64,000 bases of DNA from Sphingomonas parapaucimobilis NBRC 15100. Its GTDB lineage: Bacteria; Pseudomonadota; Alphaproteobacteria; Sphingomonadales; Sphingomonadaceae. The position numbers and the translations under genes are program-made. This document shows positions 1 through 8,576 of this stretch, piece by piece. The notes under the pieces were generated by a model. It was not told where the DNA came from. It did no database searches and saw only the letters and a list, made by a program, of their open reading frames with translations. Every line of letters begins with the position of its first letter. Position 1 is the stretch's first letter. Location: contig NZ_BBPI01000034.1 in assembly GCF_000787715.1 (NCBI RefSeq), positions 1 to 64,000 on the forward strand. The letters are read 5' to 3'.

Positions 1-23
1 CGCGAAGGTCGTCCGGTGCGGAA

Positions 24-75
24 GCCCCCCTCCGTCAGTGCTGCGCACTGCCACCTCCCCGTGCCGGGGAGGATA
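24..75. repeat. Half copy of the CCTCCCC palindromic repeat (left part outside window)
   Basis: The segment carries the right-hand arm seen in the complete copies near 2.1 and 16.1 kb: a CCCTCCGTCAG block, a GTGCTGCGCAC mini-palindrome, and the terminal hairpin CCTCCCCGTGCCGGGGAGG. It ends about 5 bp from the thiD stop codon. The matching left arm must lie beyond the window edge. A terminator-like role is inferred from the hairpin and position. Confidence 0.7.
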
Positions 76-80
76 AGGCT

Positions 81-908
81 TTACCCCCAACGCGCCGCAA
101 ACGCCGCCGCGTCCCAGCCTTCGCGGCTGAGCGCGGCGAGCAAATGGTAGAAGGGCACCATGCCCAGGCCGTGCCCCATCGGCCCGTGGCCCTGGCCCAG
201 CCCCGGTGCGGCGGCCAGCGCGGCCTGGACGAAGGCGATGGCGCGGTCGACCGCATCGGCCAGCGGCAATCCCTGACCCAGACCGGTCGCTATCGCGCTG
301 GCCAGCGTGCAGCCGGTGCCATGGGTCGACGTCGTGTCCCGCCGGGGATGCTGCCAGCGTTGCTCCGCCCCGGACTCGACCAGCCGGTCCTCGATCACCG
401 GGCCTTCGCCATGCCCCCCCTTGACCAGCAGCGCACGCGTCTGGTGCCGCACCATCGCTTCACCGCCCAGCGCGGCCAGTTCGGGCAGGTTGGGCGTGGT
501 CAGCGCGGCCAGGCCCAGGAAACGGCGAAAGGCATCGATCACGTCCGCATCGGCCAGCACCGACCCGCTGGTCGCGATCATCACCGGATCGAACACGACG
601 GGCAGGTCCAGCGCCTCGAGCCGGTCGGCCAGCGCATGGGCGGTCCCGGCCGATCCGATCATGCCGATCTTGACCGCATCCGCGCCGATATCCGCCAGCA
701 CGCTGTCGATCTGCGCCATCACCATGTCGGTCGGAACGGGGTGGACCGCCTGCACGCCCAGCGTATTCTGCGCGGTGATCGCGGTGATCGCGGTCATCGG
801 ATAGCCGCCCAGCATCGCGACCGTCTTGATATCCGCCTGTATCCCCGCGCCCCCGCCTGAATCGGAACCGGCGACGATCAGGATGCGGGGCGGGGGCGTG
901 GCGCTCAT
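81..908 (-). CDS. thiD: Hydroxymethylpyrimidine/phosphomethylpyrimidine kinase
   Basis: This 275-residue protein phosphorylates HMP and then HMP-P to give HMP-PP for thiamine diphosphate synthesis in the cytoplasm. Seen: the N-terminal VAGSDSGGGAGIQADIK substrate loop, GMIGS, a DPVM block, LTPNLPE, LLVKGGH and the anion-hole motif STHGTGCTLASAIA near residue 205, all in the usual ThiD order. The length matches the family. I start at the ATG at 908 because the protein family begins just before the IxIAGSDxxGGAG motif; an in-frame GTG at 950 would add 14 residues of no visible worth. The C-terminus is rich in Gly and His. No thi neighbours and no TPP riboswitch are visible upstream, so it appears monocistronic here. 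Confidence 0.95.
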   Translation of the reverse strand: MSATPPPRILIVAGSDSGGGAGIQADIKTVAMLGGYPMTAITAITAQNTLGVQAVHPVPTDMVMAQIDSVLADIGADAVKIGMIGSAGTAHALADRLEALDLPVVFDPVMIATSGSVLADADVIDAFRRFLGLAALTTPNLPELAALGGEAMVRHQTRALLVKGGHGEGPVIEDRLVESGAEQRWQHPRRDTTSTHGTGCTLASAIATGLGQGLPLADAVDRAIAFVQAALAAAPGLGQGHGPMGHGLGMVPFYHLLAALSREGWDAAAFAARWG

Positions 909-1175
909 ATTTTTGTCATGCCCGGCGGGTCGGTGCCGGGCAAGCGTCACCGCTCGGACCGGCGCGGTGGCCAGCCGCGACGCGGGGCAGGAATGGTCGC
1001 GGAAAGAAGCACTTGCCCGCCCCTGGGCGAAGGGCGACTATATGGCCTGTTCGTGACGTTTGGTTTCCGGGCGCCCCAACCCCTTCTCCCATTGCGCCGC
1101 GTCATTATTTCGGTCGCGCATCCATCGGCGCGCTTTCGCGTTGCTGCGCCTCGTGGATGATGAGGGAGACCAGAG

Positions 1176-2060
1176 TTGATCGTCGATGCCGTACCCCGCA
1201 CTCGAATCATCATCGCCGAGGTTTGGCGTCCGCTGCTGGCGCTGTTCATCTGGGACGTGATCGTCACGGTCGCCTATTATGTCCTGCCGTTCAAGGCACC
1301 GTCGCTGCCGCTGACGCTGTTCGGTACGGCGCTGGCGCTGTTCCTGGGGTTCCGCACCAATTCGGCCTATCAGCGCTGGTGGGAGGGGCGGCAGCTCTGG
1401 GGCCTGATGATCAACGCCTCGCGCAACATCGCCCGCAGCGCGCGCAACTTCCTGCCCGAACCCGAAGGCCATGACCTGAAGCGCTCGATCGTGCTGCGCC
1501 AGATCGCCTATGTGAACGCGCTGCGCTGCCAGTTGCGCAAGCAGCCGGTCGATGGCGAAGTGCTGCGCTTCCTGTCGCAGGGCGAGGCCGAGCCCGCACT
1601 CGCGCGGACCAACACCGCCAACGGCCTGCTAGACGGCACTGGCCGCCGCATCGCCGATGCGCAGCGCCGGGGATGGATCGACACCATCCAGCAGTCGCAG
1701 ATGGAATCGGTGCTGGTCGACATCGCCAATTCGCAAGGCGGCATGGAGCGGTTGAAGAACACGCCGCTGCCCAACCAGTATCGCTTTATCCCGGCCTTCT
1801 TCACGCGGCTGTTCTGCGTGCTGCTGCCCATCGGCCTGGTCGAGACGCTGGGTTTTGCGACGCCGGTCGGCTCGTCGATCGCGGGCCTGATGTTCCTGGC
1901 CGCGCTGCAGATCGGAGACGATCTGGTCGATCCCTTTTCGGACACCGTCCACGACCTGCCGCTGAGCGCCATGTGCCGGACGATCGAGATCGACCTGCTC
2001 CAGGCGATCGGCGACCCCGCGCCCGAACCGATGAAGCCGGTCGACGGGGTGTTGTGGTAA
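1176..2060 (+). CDS. Bestrophin-family (UPF0187) ion channel
   Basis: This 294-residue membrane protein belongs to the bacterial bestrophin/YneE family, pentameric inner-membrane anion or cation channels. Seen: an N-terminal hydrophobic helix, the segment LFLGFRTNSAYQRWWEGR (the RxNxxYxRWWEGR signature of the family) at about residues 50-66, and a second membrane region with GFATPVGSSIAGLMFLAALQ, followed by DDLVDPFSDTVHDLPL, which matches the bestrophin DPF motif. Translation probably starts at the TTG at 1176, 6-13 bases behind a GAGGGAG ribosome site; no nearby ATG keeps the N-terminal helix complete. It converges on the NtrC-type gene, with a palindromic repeat between them. Ion selectivity cannot be read from the sequence. 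Confidence 0.85.
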   Translation: MIVDAVPRTRIIIAEVWRPLLALFIWDVIVTVAYYVLPFKAPSLPLTLFGTALALFLGFRTNSAYQRWWEGRQLWGLMINASRNIARSARNFLPEPEGHDLKRSIVLRQIAYVNALRCQLRKQPVDGEVLRFLSQGEAEPALARTNTANGLLDGTGRRIADAQRRGWIDTIQQSQMESVLVDIANSQGGMERLKNTPLPNQYRFIPAFFTRLFCVLLPIGLVETLGFATPVGSSIAGLMFLAALQIGDDLVDPFSDTVHDLPLSAMCRTIEIDLLQAIGDPAPEPMKPVDGVLW

Positions 2061-2070
2061 GGACTTTTTG

Positions 2071-2199
2071 ATCCTTCCCGACACGGGGAGGTGGCAGGCC
2101 GAAGGCCCGACGGAGGGGGGCTTCGACGCTGGTCGTCCCTTGCGGCACGCCCCCTCCACCAGCCTGCGGCTGGTCCCCCTCCCCGTGCCGGGGAGGATC
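2071..2199. repeat. Palindromic intergenic repeat, ATCCTCCCCG subtype, complete copy
   Basis: A 129-bp inverted repeat between two converging genes. The left end is ATCCTTCCCGACACGGGGAGG and the right end CCTCCCCGTGCCGGGGAGGAT; each end is itself a hairpin, and smaller palindromes (AGGCCGAAGGCC-like and AGCCTGCGGCT) lie inside. It ends about 6 bp from the stop of the NtrC-type gene and begins about 10 bp after the bestrophin stop, so it could end transcription from both sides. Confidence 0.85.
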
Positions 2200-2204
2200 A
2201 ATCT

Positions 2205-3626
2205 TCAAGCCGCGTTGTCGATGCCCAGTTCGCCGAGCTTGCGATAGAGCGTCGAGCGGCCGATCCCCAGCCGTCGGGCGACCTCGGTCATGCGGCCGCG
2301 ATAATGGCCGATCGCCAGGCGGATGACGTCGGCCTCGATATCCTCCAGCGCGCGGAGATGGCCGTCGGGACGGAACAGGCTGATCCCGCCATTGGGACTG
2401 CCCGCCGTCGCGCCCGTCGTGGCGGAGGGGCGATCCCCCAGCGAGGCGATCTGCGGGAAATCGGCGGTGGTCAGCGCATCGCCCTCGCACAGCACGGCGG
2501 CGCGGAAGAGGGCGTTCTGCAACTGGCGGACATTGCCCGGCCAGTCGTAACGACGGAGCAGGTCGAGCGCGTCCTCGGTAATGTCGAGCCGCCGCAGGCC
2601 CGGCTGCTGCGCGATGCGGTCGAGCAGATGACGGGTCAGCGCGGCGATATCGTCGGCGCGCTCGCGCAGCGGCGGCACCGCGACATGGGTGACGTTCAGC
2701 TTGTCATACAGGTCTTCGCGAAACCGCCCGGCCTCGACCGCCTCGACCAGCCGCACGTCGCTGGCGGCGATGATCCGCACATCGACTTCGCGCGCATGGC
2801 GGGCGCCCAGCGGCAGGATCGCGCCGGTCTGGAGCATGTCGAGCAGCCGCGCCTGGGTTTCGGGCGGTATTCCCGATACCTCGTCGAGGAACAGCGTCGA
2901 TCCATGCGCCTCGACCATCTGGCCGATGCGCCGTTCGAACGCGCCCGCAAAGGCACCTTCCTCATGGCCGAAAATCACGCTGTCGAGCAGGTTGGCCGCG
3001 ATCGTCGAACAGTTGACGCTGACCATCGGCCGCTCGGCCCGGGGCGAGGCGGCGTGGATCGCCATGGCGAGCGATTCCTTGCCGACGCCGCCCTCGCCCT
3101 CGATCAGGACGGCGGCGCGGGTGCGCGCGGCCTTGGCGGCGACGGCCAGCGCGGCGCGGAAGTCGGGGGCGTCGCCGACGATCTCGTCAAAGGCGAGAAG
3201 GGCGGGAATCTTCTCGGTCAGCGGGCGCAGTTCGCCGCTGGTCTGGCCCGCGACACAGGCCTCCAGCGCGGCGAGCAGCCGTTCGGGGGCCAGCGGCTTG
3301 ACCAGAAAGTCGGTCGCGCCCGCGCGGATCGCCGCCACCGCCTGCGCCACCGAGTCATTGGCGGTCAGCATCAGGATGGGCAGTTCGGGGCGAAGGGCGT
3401 GGCAGTCGGCGATCAGCGCGGTGGCATCTGTGCCCGGCGCCCAATGGTCGATCAGCACGGCGTCGAGTTCCCGCCCCTGCGCCGAGCCCAGGACCGAGGC
3501 CGCCATATCGGCGTCCGTCGCGAACAGCGTGCGCCAGCCGCCGCGCTGCGCCAGCGCCGCGATCAGGCGTTGCTGTGCCGGCTCGTCATCGATCAGCAGC
3601 AGCAAACGTTGGCCGTTGCGCGTCAT
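2205..3626 (-). CDS. NtrC-type response regulator with altered GAFTGA loop (GAFAGA)
   Basis: A 473-residue regulator with three domains: receiver (residues 8-125; acidic pocket D13/D14, phospho-acceptor D60, T88, K110), AAA+ domain (about 145-380) and a Fis-type helix-turn-helix (about 445-468, TEVARRLGIGRSTLYRKL). The Walker A motif is GEGGVGKE (177-184) and Walker B TLFLDEV (244-250); the arginine-finger region FREDLYDKLNV and PPLRER follow. The loop that contacts sigma54 in this family reads GAFAGA (224-229) where the family has GAFTGA. In PspF and NtrC this threonine is needed for productive sigma54 contact, so sigma54 activation is doubtful. No partner kinase lies beside it. Start ATG at 3626; a repeat follows the stop. 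Confidence 0.9.
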   Translation of the reverse strand: MTRNGQRLLLLIDDEPAQQRLIAALAQRGGWRTLFATDADMAASVLGSAQGRELDAVLIDHWAPGTDATALIADCHALRPELPILMLTANDSVAQAVAAIRAGATDFLVKPLAPERLLAALEACVAGQTSGELRPLTEKIPALLAFDEIVGDAPDFRAALAVAAKAARTRAAVLIEGEGGVGKESLAMAIHAASPRAERPMVSVNCSTIAANLLDSVIFGHEEGAFAGAFERRIGQMVEAHGSTLFLDEVSGIPPETQARLLDMLQTGAILPLGARHAREVDVRIIAASDVRLVEAVEAGRFREDLYDKLNVTHVAVPPLRERADDIAALTRHLLDRIAQQPGLRRLDITEDALDLLRRYDWPGNVRQLQNALFRAAVLCEGDALTTADFPQIASLGDRPSATTGATAGSPNGGISLFRPDGHLRALEDIEADVIRLAIGHYRGRMTEVARRLGIGRSTLYRKLGELGIDNAA

Positions 3627-3876
3627 AACTTGTCCTGTAACCCCAATTCGCCAACATATAGCGCAACTTTGTTAAAATCTGCGTTAATTCGGGACAATCC
3701 CTTTTGCCACAGGCCGGGCCGTGGATCACTTTTGAGATGGCTGGCGCATCGCCCCGGACGCTGCGAGGATCCGAGCCGGTCGTTTCAGGGTTGATCCCGG
3801 CGGCCCGTCGAATAAGCTCCCGACAGGTTCATGCGGCGCGGGTCACGGCGGCAGGACGATAGCGGAGGTGAGGATC

Positions 3877-4023
3877 ATGGCGGGCAACGACACCGGCATC
3901 AACAACGGCCCCGGCGGCATGAAGGCGCATGTCGCCACCTATGACCTGATGATCGGCATGCTCAAATGGGGTGCGGTGGTCGCCGCCATCCTGGTGGCGA
4001 TCGTCCTCTGGCTGATCGCCTGA
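3877..4023 (+). CDS. Small aa3-type cytochrome c oxidase subunit IV-like membrane protein
   Basis: This 48-residue protein has a short polar N-terminus, the segment MKAHVATYDLMIGMLKWG and one transmembrane helix (about residues 28-47, VVAAILVAIVLWLIA). That layout matches the bacterial aa3 oxidase subunit IV family (PF07835-type), in which one helix packs against the oxidase core. The start is well defined by a strong GGAGGTGAGG site 4-13 bases before the ATG. It ends 4 bp before pntAa and is surely cotranscribed with it; such a gene is often found ahead of transhydrogenase genes in alphaproteobacteria, as far as I recall. No oxidase core subunits are in the window, so the partner is inferred. 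Both proteins sit in the inner membrane and affect redox or proton economy. Confidence 0.75.
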   Translation: MAGNDTGINNGPGGMKAHVATYDLMIGMLKWGAVVAAILVAIVLWLIA

Positions 4024-4027
4024 TCCG

Positions 4028-5155
4028 GTGGCGCTGCGCATCGCGGTGCTGCGCGAAACGGCGGCCGATGAGGCTCGAGTCGCCGCCACGCCGGAAACCG
4101 TCAGGAAGCTGACCGCACTGGGCGCGACGCTGGCGGTGGAGCGGGGCGCCGGGCTCGGGGCGGGTATCGCCGACAGCGATTATGAACAGGCGGGTGCCCA
4201 GGTCGGCGAACGTGGCCAGATTCTGGCGGGGGCGGCGATCGTACTGGCCGTGCAGGCGCCCGACCCCGCGACGCTGGCCGGGACCGCGCCGGACGCCTGG
4301 GTGGTCGCGGCGTTCGATCCGTTCCGTCGGGGGGACTTGGTGTCGGCCTATGCGGCGGCGGGGCTGGAGGCGCTGGCGATGGACTGGATGCCGCGCATCA
4401 CCCGTGCCCAGTCGATGGACATCCTGTCGTCCCAGTCGAACCTGGCGGGTTACAAGGCGGTGCTGGAGGCGGCGAGTGCCTATGGCCGTGCCTTTCCGAT
4501 GATGATGACCGCGGCGGGGACGATCCCGGCGGCGCGCGTGTTCGTCATGGGCGTGGGCGTCGCGGGGCTGCAGGCGATCGCGACCGCCCGGCGGCTGGGC
4601 GCGCAGGTATCGGCGACCGACGTCCGCTCGGCCACGCGCGAGCAGATCCAGTCGCTGGGGGCCAAGCCGATCTTCGTCGAAGGCGTGGCGGGGATCGAGG
4701 GCGAAGGCACCGGCGGCTATGCGGGCGAGACGAGCGAGGACTATCGCCGCGCGCAAGCCGAACTGGTCGCCGGGCATATCGCCAAGCAGGATATCGTCAT
4801 CACCACCGCGCTGATCCCCGGCCGCCCCGCGCCCCGCCTCGTCACCGATGCGCAGATCGCGACGATGCGTCCCGGCAGCGTCATCGTCGATCTGGCGGTC
4901 GAGGCGGGCGGCAATGTCGAGGGCGCGGTGCCGGGCGAGATCGTGACGCGGCACGGCGTGGCGATCATCGGCCACCGCAACATGCCCAGCCGTCTGGCCG
5001 CTGACGCCTCGGCGCTGTTCGCGCGCAACCTGCACAATTTCCTGGCCGCCTTCTGGGACAAGGACGCCGGGCGACCGGTGCTGGATTCCGAAATCGGCGA
5101 CGCGATCCGGCTGACCCGCGGTGGCCAGGTGGTGAATCCGAGGTTGCAGTCGTGA
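4028..5155 (+). CDS. pntAa: NAD(P) transhydrogenase subunit alpha, part 1 (NAD-binding domain I)
   Basis: This 375-residue soluble subunit binds NAD(H) and passes hydride to the NADP domain of PntB in the proton-translocating transhydrogenase. Seen: N-terminal RIAVLRETAADEARVAATPE (the alanine dehydrogenase/PNT N-terminal signature), a RITRAQSMDILSSQSNLAGYKAV-like block (about 120-142), the Rossmann motif VMGVGVAGLQAIATARRLGA (about 173-192), and the C-terminal NLHNFLAAFW segment. It uses the three-gene form of the enzyme, in which alpha is split. The start is a GTG at 4028, four bases after the upstream stop, in the spacing typical of coupled genes. The downstream partner pntAb is displaced about 500 bp by a repeat and a DUF559 gene. 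Confidence 0.95.
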   Translation: MALRIAVLRETAADEARVAATPETVRKLTALGATLAVERGAGLGAGIADSDYEQAGAQVGERGQILAGAAIVLAVQAPDPATLAGTAPDAWVVAAFDPFRRGDLVSAYAAAGLEALAMDWMPRITRAQSMDILSSQSNLAGYKAVLEAASAYGRAFPMMMTAAGTIPAARVFVMGVGVAGLQAIATARRLGAQVSATDVRSATREQIQSLGAKPIFVEGVAGIEGEGTGGYAGETSEDYRRAQAELVAGHIAKQDIVITTALIPGRPAPRLVTDAQIATMRPGSVIVDLAVEAGGNVEGAVPGEIVTRHGVAIIGHRNMPSRLAADASALFARNLHNFLAAFWDKDAGRPVLDSEIGDAIRLTRGGQVVNPRLQS

Positions 5156-5159
5156 CGCA

Positions 5160-5281
5160 AATTCCTCCCCTTGCAGGGGAGGTGGCGCGCGCAGCGCGAC
5201 GGAGGGGTGTACCCCTCTCGATGGCGCGACACCCCTCCGTCAGGCCTTCGGCCTGCCACCTCCCCTTACAGGGGAGGAATT
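5160..5281. repeat. Palindromic intergenic repeat, ATTCCTCCCC subtype, inside the pnt operon
   Basis: A 122-bp inverted repeat: left end ATTCCTCCCCTTGCAGGGGAGG, right end CCTCCCCTTACAGGGGAGGAATT, with GGAGGGGTGTACCCCTC and AGGCCTTCGGCCT palindromes inside. It starts 4 bp after the pntAa stop and ends 2 bp before the first codon of the DUF559 gene. If it ends transcription it would be polar on pntAb and pntB, so it is either read through or followed by a new promoter. Confidence 0.85.
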
Positions 5282-5283
5282 GA

Positions 5284-5652
5284 GTGTTGCAGGGGGGCGA
5301 AAACGCAGGCACCCAGGCGCGTGGCTTGCGGCAAGCGATGTCAGCGCCGGAAATCACGTTATGGCAGGTCCTTCGCCATCGCCCCGGCGGATTCAAATTC
5401 CGGCGCCAGCATCCGTCCGGTCCTTACATCGCGGATTTCTACTGCCACGAGGCGCGCTTGATCATAGAAGTCGACAGCGAAGCCCATAGTCGTGGCGATC
5501 GACCGGCTCGCGATGAAGCCAGAGATCGTTGGTTCGCCGAGCGCGGCCTGACCACGCTCCGCATTACGACGACCGATATCCAGAAGAACATCGACGGCGT
5601 GACAGTCCATATCCTGACCATCGCCGCCAGCCGCTGTTCCGGGGAGGACTGA
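5284..5652 (+). CDS. DUF559 (Vsr-like) PD-(D/E)XK endonuclease-fold protein
   Basis: A 122-residue protein of the DUF559 family, which has the very-short-patch-repair (Vsr) endonuclease fold. Seen: the family signature from [14 protein letters not shown] through [19 protein letters not shown] (about residues 40-58) to [10 protein letters not shown] (61-70), giving the D, E and D of a PD-(D/E)XK-type metal site, and a C-terminal [15 protein letters not shown] segment. The catalytic residues look intact, but activity is not demonstrated for most members. Start is probably the GTG at 5284, because homologues have a few residues before the SAPE helix; an ATG at 5338 is the alternative. It lies between pntAa and pntAb, directly behind a palindromic repeat, and ends 1 bp before pntAb. 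Its position suggests it arrived with the repeat. Confidence 0.8.
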   Translation: MLQGGENAGTQARGLRQAMSAPEITLWQVLRHRPGGFKFRRQHPSGPYIADFYCHEARLIIEVDSEAHSRGDRPARDEARDRWFAERGLTTLRITTTDIQKNIDGVTVHILTIAASRCSGED

Positions 5653-5653
5653 A

Positions 5654-5953
5654 ATGGACTTCATAGCGATCCTGTCGATCTTCGTGCTGGCGTGTTTCGT
5701 CGGCTATTATGTCGTCTGGTCGGTGACGCCCGCGTTGCACACGCCGTTGATGGCGGTGACCAACGCCATTTCCTCGGTCATCATCGTCGGGGCGCTGATC
5801 GCGGCGGCGGCGACGTCGGGCGCGACGGGATCGGGCGTGGCCAAATGGCTGGGGCTGGGGGCGGTGGTGCTGGCCAGCATCAACATCTTCGGCGGCTTTG
5901 CGGTGACACAGCGTATGCTCGCCATGTACCGCAAGAAGGAGAAGCGCTCTTGA
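5654..5953 (+). CDS. pntAb: NAD(P) transhydrogenase subunit alpha, part 2 (membrane)
   Basis: A 99-residue inner-membrane protein with three to four hydrophobic helices: [20 protein letters not shown], the [19 protein letters not shown] segment (a conserved motif of the alpha membrane domain) and [19 protein letters not shown], then a basic tail [13 protein letters not shown]. It forms part of the proton channel together with PntB. The start ATG at 5654 is immediately after the DUF559 stop. Its 3' end contains the GAAGGAGAAG ribosome site used by pntB, and the two genes overlap by 4 bp. Confidence 0.95.
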   Translation: MDFIAILSIFVLACFVGYYVVWSVTPALHTPLMAVTNAISSVIIVGALIAAAATSGATGSGVAKWLGLGAVVLASINIFGGFAVTQRMLAMYRKKEKRS

Positions 5954-7485
5954 TCGCCCCCGTGCCACCTGCGCCGCTCGTCCCTGCGGTCGAGGCCGTT
6001 GCCGCCAATCCGTTCGTCTCGCTCGCCTATCTGGTGGCGGGGGTGTGCTTCATCCTCGCACTGCGCGGGCTGTCCAGCCCGACGACCAGCCTGCGGGGCA
6101 ATCGCTTCGGCATGATCGGTATGGCGATTGCCGTCGTCACGACGCTGGCGACGCATGTGCCAGTTGCCGGTGGGGTGTCGGATCGAGCCGACCTTTATGG
6201 CGAGACACGGGGCTATGATTATCTCGCCATCATCGAAATCCTCGCTGCCATCGGCCTCGGCGCACTGATCGGCATCACCACCGCCCGCCGCATCGCCATG
6301 ACCGCGATGCCGCAGCTGGTCGCCGCCTTCCACTCGCTGGTCGGCCTGGCCGCCGTCGCGGTCGCCTGTGCCGCCTTCCTGAACCCGGTCGCCTTCGACA
6401 TCGCCGACATGGTCGTGCCGATGATCGGACAGCCATTCGCCAGCATCCATGTCGTCAGCCGGGTCGAGATGGCGCTGGGCGTCGCGATCGGCGCGATCAC
6501 CTTCTCCGGCTCGGTCATCGCCTTCCTGAAGCTGAACGGCAATATGGGGGGCAAGCCGATCCTGCTGCCCGGCCGCCATGCGCTGAACGCGGGGCTGCTC
6601 GGCGCGATCGTCATCCTGGTGGCCATGTTCACGCGGGACCAGTCGCCCTGGATCTTCTGGACGATCACCATCCTGTCCTTCGCCATCGGCTTCCTGCTGA
6701 TCGTGCCCATCGGCGGCGCGGATATGCCGGTCGTGGTGTCGATGCTGAACAGCTATTCGGGCTGGGCCGCCGCCGCGATGGGCTTCACGCTGCACAACAG
6801 CGCGATGATCATCACCGGCGCGCTGGTCGGCTCATCCGGCGCGATCCTGTCCTATATCATGTGCCGGGCGATGAACCGCAGCTTCATCAGCGTCATTGCG
6901 GGCGGCTTCGGCGCGAGCGATGCGGGCGCCAGCGGCGGTGGCGCGGCCATCGATCGCCCGTGGAAGCGCGGCAGCGCCGAGGATGCGGCCTTCCTGATGA
7001 GCCAGGCCGAACAGGTCGTCATCGTCCCCGGCTACGGCATGGCGGTGGCGCAGGCGCAGCATGTCCTGCGCGAGATGGGCGACCTGCTGAAGAAGGAAGG
7101 CGTGCGCGTCAAATACGCCATCCACCCGGTCGCGGGTCGGATGCCCGGCCACATGAACGTCCTGCTGGCCGAGGCGAACGTGCCCTATGACGAGGTGTTC
7201 GAGCTGGAGGACATCAACGCCGAATTCGCCCAGACCGACGTCGCCTTCGTCATCGGCGCCAATGACGTGACCAACCCGGCGGCCAAGACCGACACGTCCT
7301 CGCCCATCTACGGCATGCCGGTGCTCGACGTCGAAAAGGCCAAGACGGTGCTGTTCATCAAGCGTTCGATGGGCGGTGTCGGCTATGCGGGCGTCGATAA
7401 CGAGCTATTTTATCGCGACAACACCATGATGCTTCTGGCGGACGCCAAGAAGATGGTCGAAGAGATCGTCAAGGCACTCGGCTGA
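5950..7485 (+). CDS. pntB: NAD(P) transhydrogenase subunit beta
   Basis: About 511 residues when begun at the TTG at 5950, which overlaps the pntAb stop (TTGA) and lies 6-15 bases behind GAAGGAGAAG; a GTG at 5962 is possible. The N-terminal two thirds hold roughly eight or nine transmembrane helices, including the conserved [20 protein letters not shown] loop. The C-terminal NADP(H)-binding domain has [16 protein letters not shown], then [19 protein letters not shown], and the family end motif near [16 protein letters not shown] and [13 protein letters not shown]. Together with PntAa and PntAb it couples hydride transfer from NADH to NADP+ to the proton gradient, a major NADPH source. No strong terminator is seen after the stop. 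Confidence 0.95.
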   Translation: MIAPVPPAPLVPAVEAVAANPFVSLAYLVAGVCFILALRGLSSPTTSLRGNRFGMIGMAIAVVTTLATHVPVAGGVSDRADLYGETRGYDYLAIIEILAAIGLGALIGITTARRIAMTAMPQLVAAFHSLVGLAAVAVACAAFLNPVAFDIADMVVPMIGQPFASIHVVSRVEMALGVAIGAITFSGSVIAFLKLNGNMGGKPILLPGRHALNAGLLGAIVILVAMFTRDQSPWIFWTITILSFAIGFLLIVPIGGADMPVVVSMLNSYSGWAAAAMGFTLHNSAMIITGALVGSSGAILSYIMCRAMNRSFISVIAGGFGASDAGASGGGAAIDRPWKRGSAEDAAFLMSQAEQVVIVPGYGMAVAQAQHVLREMGDLLKKEGVRVKYAIHPVAGRMPGHMNVLLAEANVPYDEVFELEDINAEFAQTDVAFVIGANDVTNPAAKTDTSSPIYGMPVLDVEKAKTVLFIKRSMGGVGYAGVDNELFYRDNTMMLLADAKKMVEEIVKALG

Positions 7486-7631
7486 GTGTCCGATTCGTAA
7501 CTGACGTCGACTCCCGGACGTCGGTTGGGGTCGCATCGGTGCATGGGCGAAGGGGCGGGGGCCTCGCGCCGCTCGTACCGTCGCGACCGTGACGATGCAC
7601 CAGCCCGCATGGCGGGCGGCGGGGGACGAGC

Positions 7632-8552
7632 GTGGACGAACAGGATCTTTACGGCACCGGCTTTGCGGTCGTGGTGATCGGCGCGCCCGCGCTGGCGCAG
7701 GCGGCGGGCGATCTGGTGCGGCAGGCGGGCGGGCGGGTGCTGCGCCATGTCCCCTGGCCCGATGTGGCGGCGGAGATCGGGCAACAGGCGGGGCGGCCGC
7801 TGCTGCTGGTCGACACGCACGGCGCGGACGATGCTGCGATGGAGATCGCGCTCGCCCGCATCGACGCGGTCGCCACCGCGCTGGACCTGCCCATCGTGGT
7901 CAGCATGGCGACGGGGGATATCGATCTGGTCGCCGCGATGCTGATCGGCCCGCGTGTGGCGATGCTGTGCGACGCCAGCCCGCTGGAACTGGTCGCCGCG
8001 CTGGCGGTGGCGGGGGCCAGCCATGGCGGCGCGGCTTTGCTCCACGCCTATGTCCGCGAGGGCGAGTCCGAACGGCTGCGCAAGCTGAACGCCGAGGTCG
8101 CGCGCATCGCCGAGGCGCTGGCAAGGCTGTCGGTGCAGGAGGATGAGGACCGGCGCGGCGGCGTCGGCGACCGGCACCAGAGCTTCCACGCCGCCCCGCC
8201 GCGCGCCCAGCCGGGCGATGCCGAACGGGTCCGCCGGATGATCCGCGCCCGGCGGCTGCGCGACGGGTTTTTCGAGGGCGGGCTGTTCGAGGAACCGGCC
8301 TGGGACATGCTGCTCGACCTCTATGCCGCGCATCTGGAGGGTACGCGCGTGTCGGTGTCCAGCCTGTGCATCGCCGCCGCCGTCGCGCCGACCACCGCGC
8401 TGCGCTGGATCGGCAAGATGACCGAGGCGGGGCTGTTCGCGCGCCAGCCCGATCCGGCCGATCGTCGCCGCGCCTTCATGGTGCTGACCGACCGCGCGCT
8501 GGAGGGGATGCGGGGGTATCTGAATGCGCTGCGGCGGCTGGAAAATTCCTAG
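7632..8552 (+). CDS. Pseudo-receiver/winged-helix regulator (paralogue of the gene at 46.4 kb)
   Basis: A 306-residue protein. Residues 10-140 alternate short hydrophobic strands and helices like a receiver fold (FAVVVIGAP, RPLLLVDTHGAD, LPIVVSMATGD), but the first acidic pair is absent, so ordinary phosphorylation is unlikely. A short charged helix (about 140-165, RLRKLNAEVARIAEALARL) follows. The C-terminal part (about 195-295) is a winged helix: LFEEPAWDMLLDLYAAHLEG, then PTTALRWIGKMTEAGLF and DPADRRRAFMVLTD, which reads like a MarR-type domain. The same block recurs in the protein at 46445-46999. Start GTG at 7632 behind GGGGGACGAG. It stands alone between pntB and a repeat; targets are unknown. 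Confidence 0.65.
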   Translation: MDEQDLYGTGFAVVVIGAPALAQAAGDLVRQAGGRVLRHVPWPDVAAEIGQQAGRPLLLVDTHGADDAAMEIALARIDAVATALDLPIVVSMATGDIDLVAAMLIGPRVAMLCDASPLELVAALAVAGASHGGAALLHAYVREGESERLRKLNAEVARIAEALARLSVQEDEDRRGGVGDRHQSFHAAPPRAQPGDAERVRRMIRARRLRDGFFEGGLFEEPAWDMLLDLYAAHLEGTRVSVSSLCIAAAVAPTTALRWIGKMTEAGLFARQPDPADRRRAFMVLTDRALEGMRGYLNALRRLENS

Positions 8553-8576
8553 AGCATGATGACATGGGTCTGATCC

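Noticed and set aside
144-860. Open frame on the plus strand antisense to thiD
   Set aside because: The thiD motifs on the other strand are complete; the antisense product has no recognisable domain.
2091-3794. Rightward frame through the NtrC-type gene
   Set aside because: It begins in a palindromic repeat and lies antisense to clear receiver and AAA+ motifs.
7486-7631. A GACGTC...GACGTC hairpin after pntB as terminator
   Set aside because: The stem is only six or seven pairs and no T-run follows.
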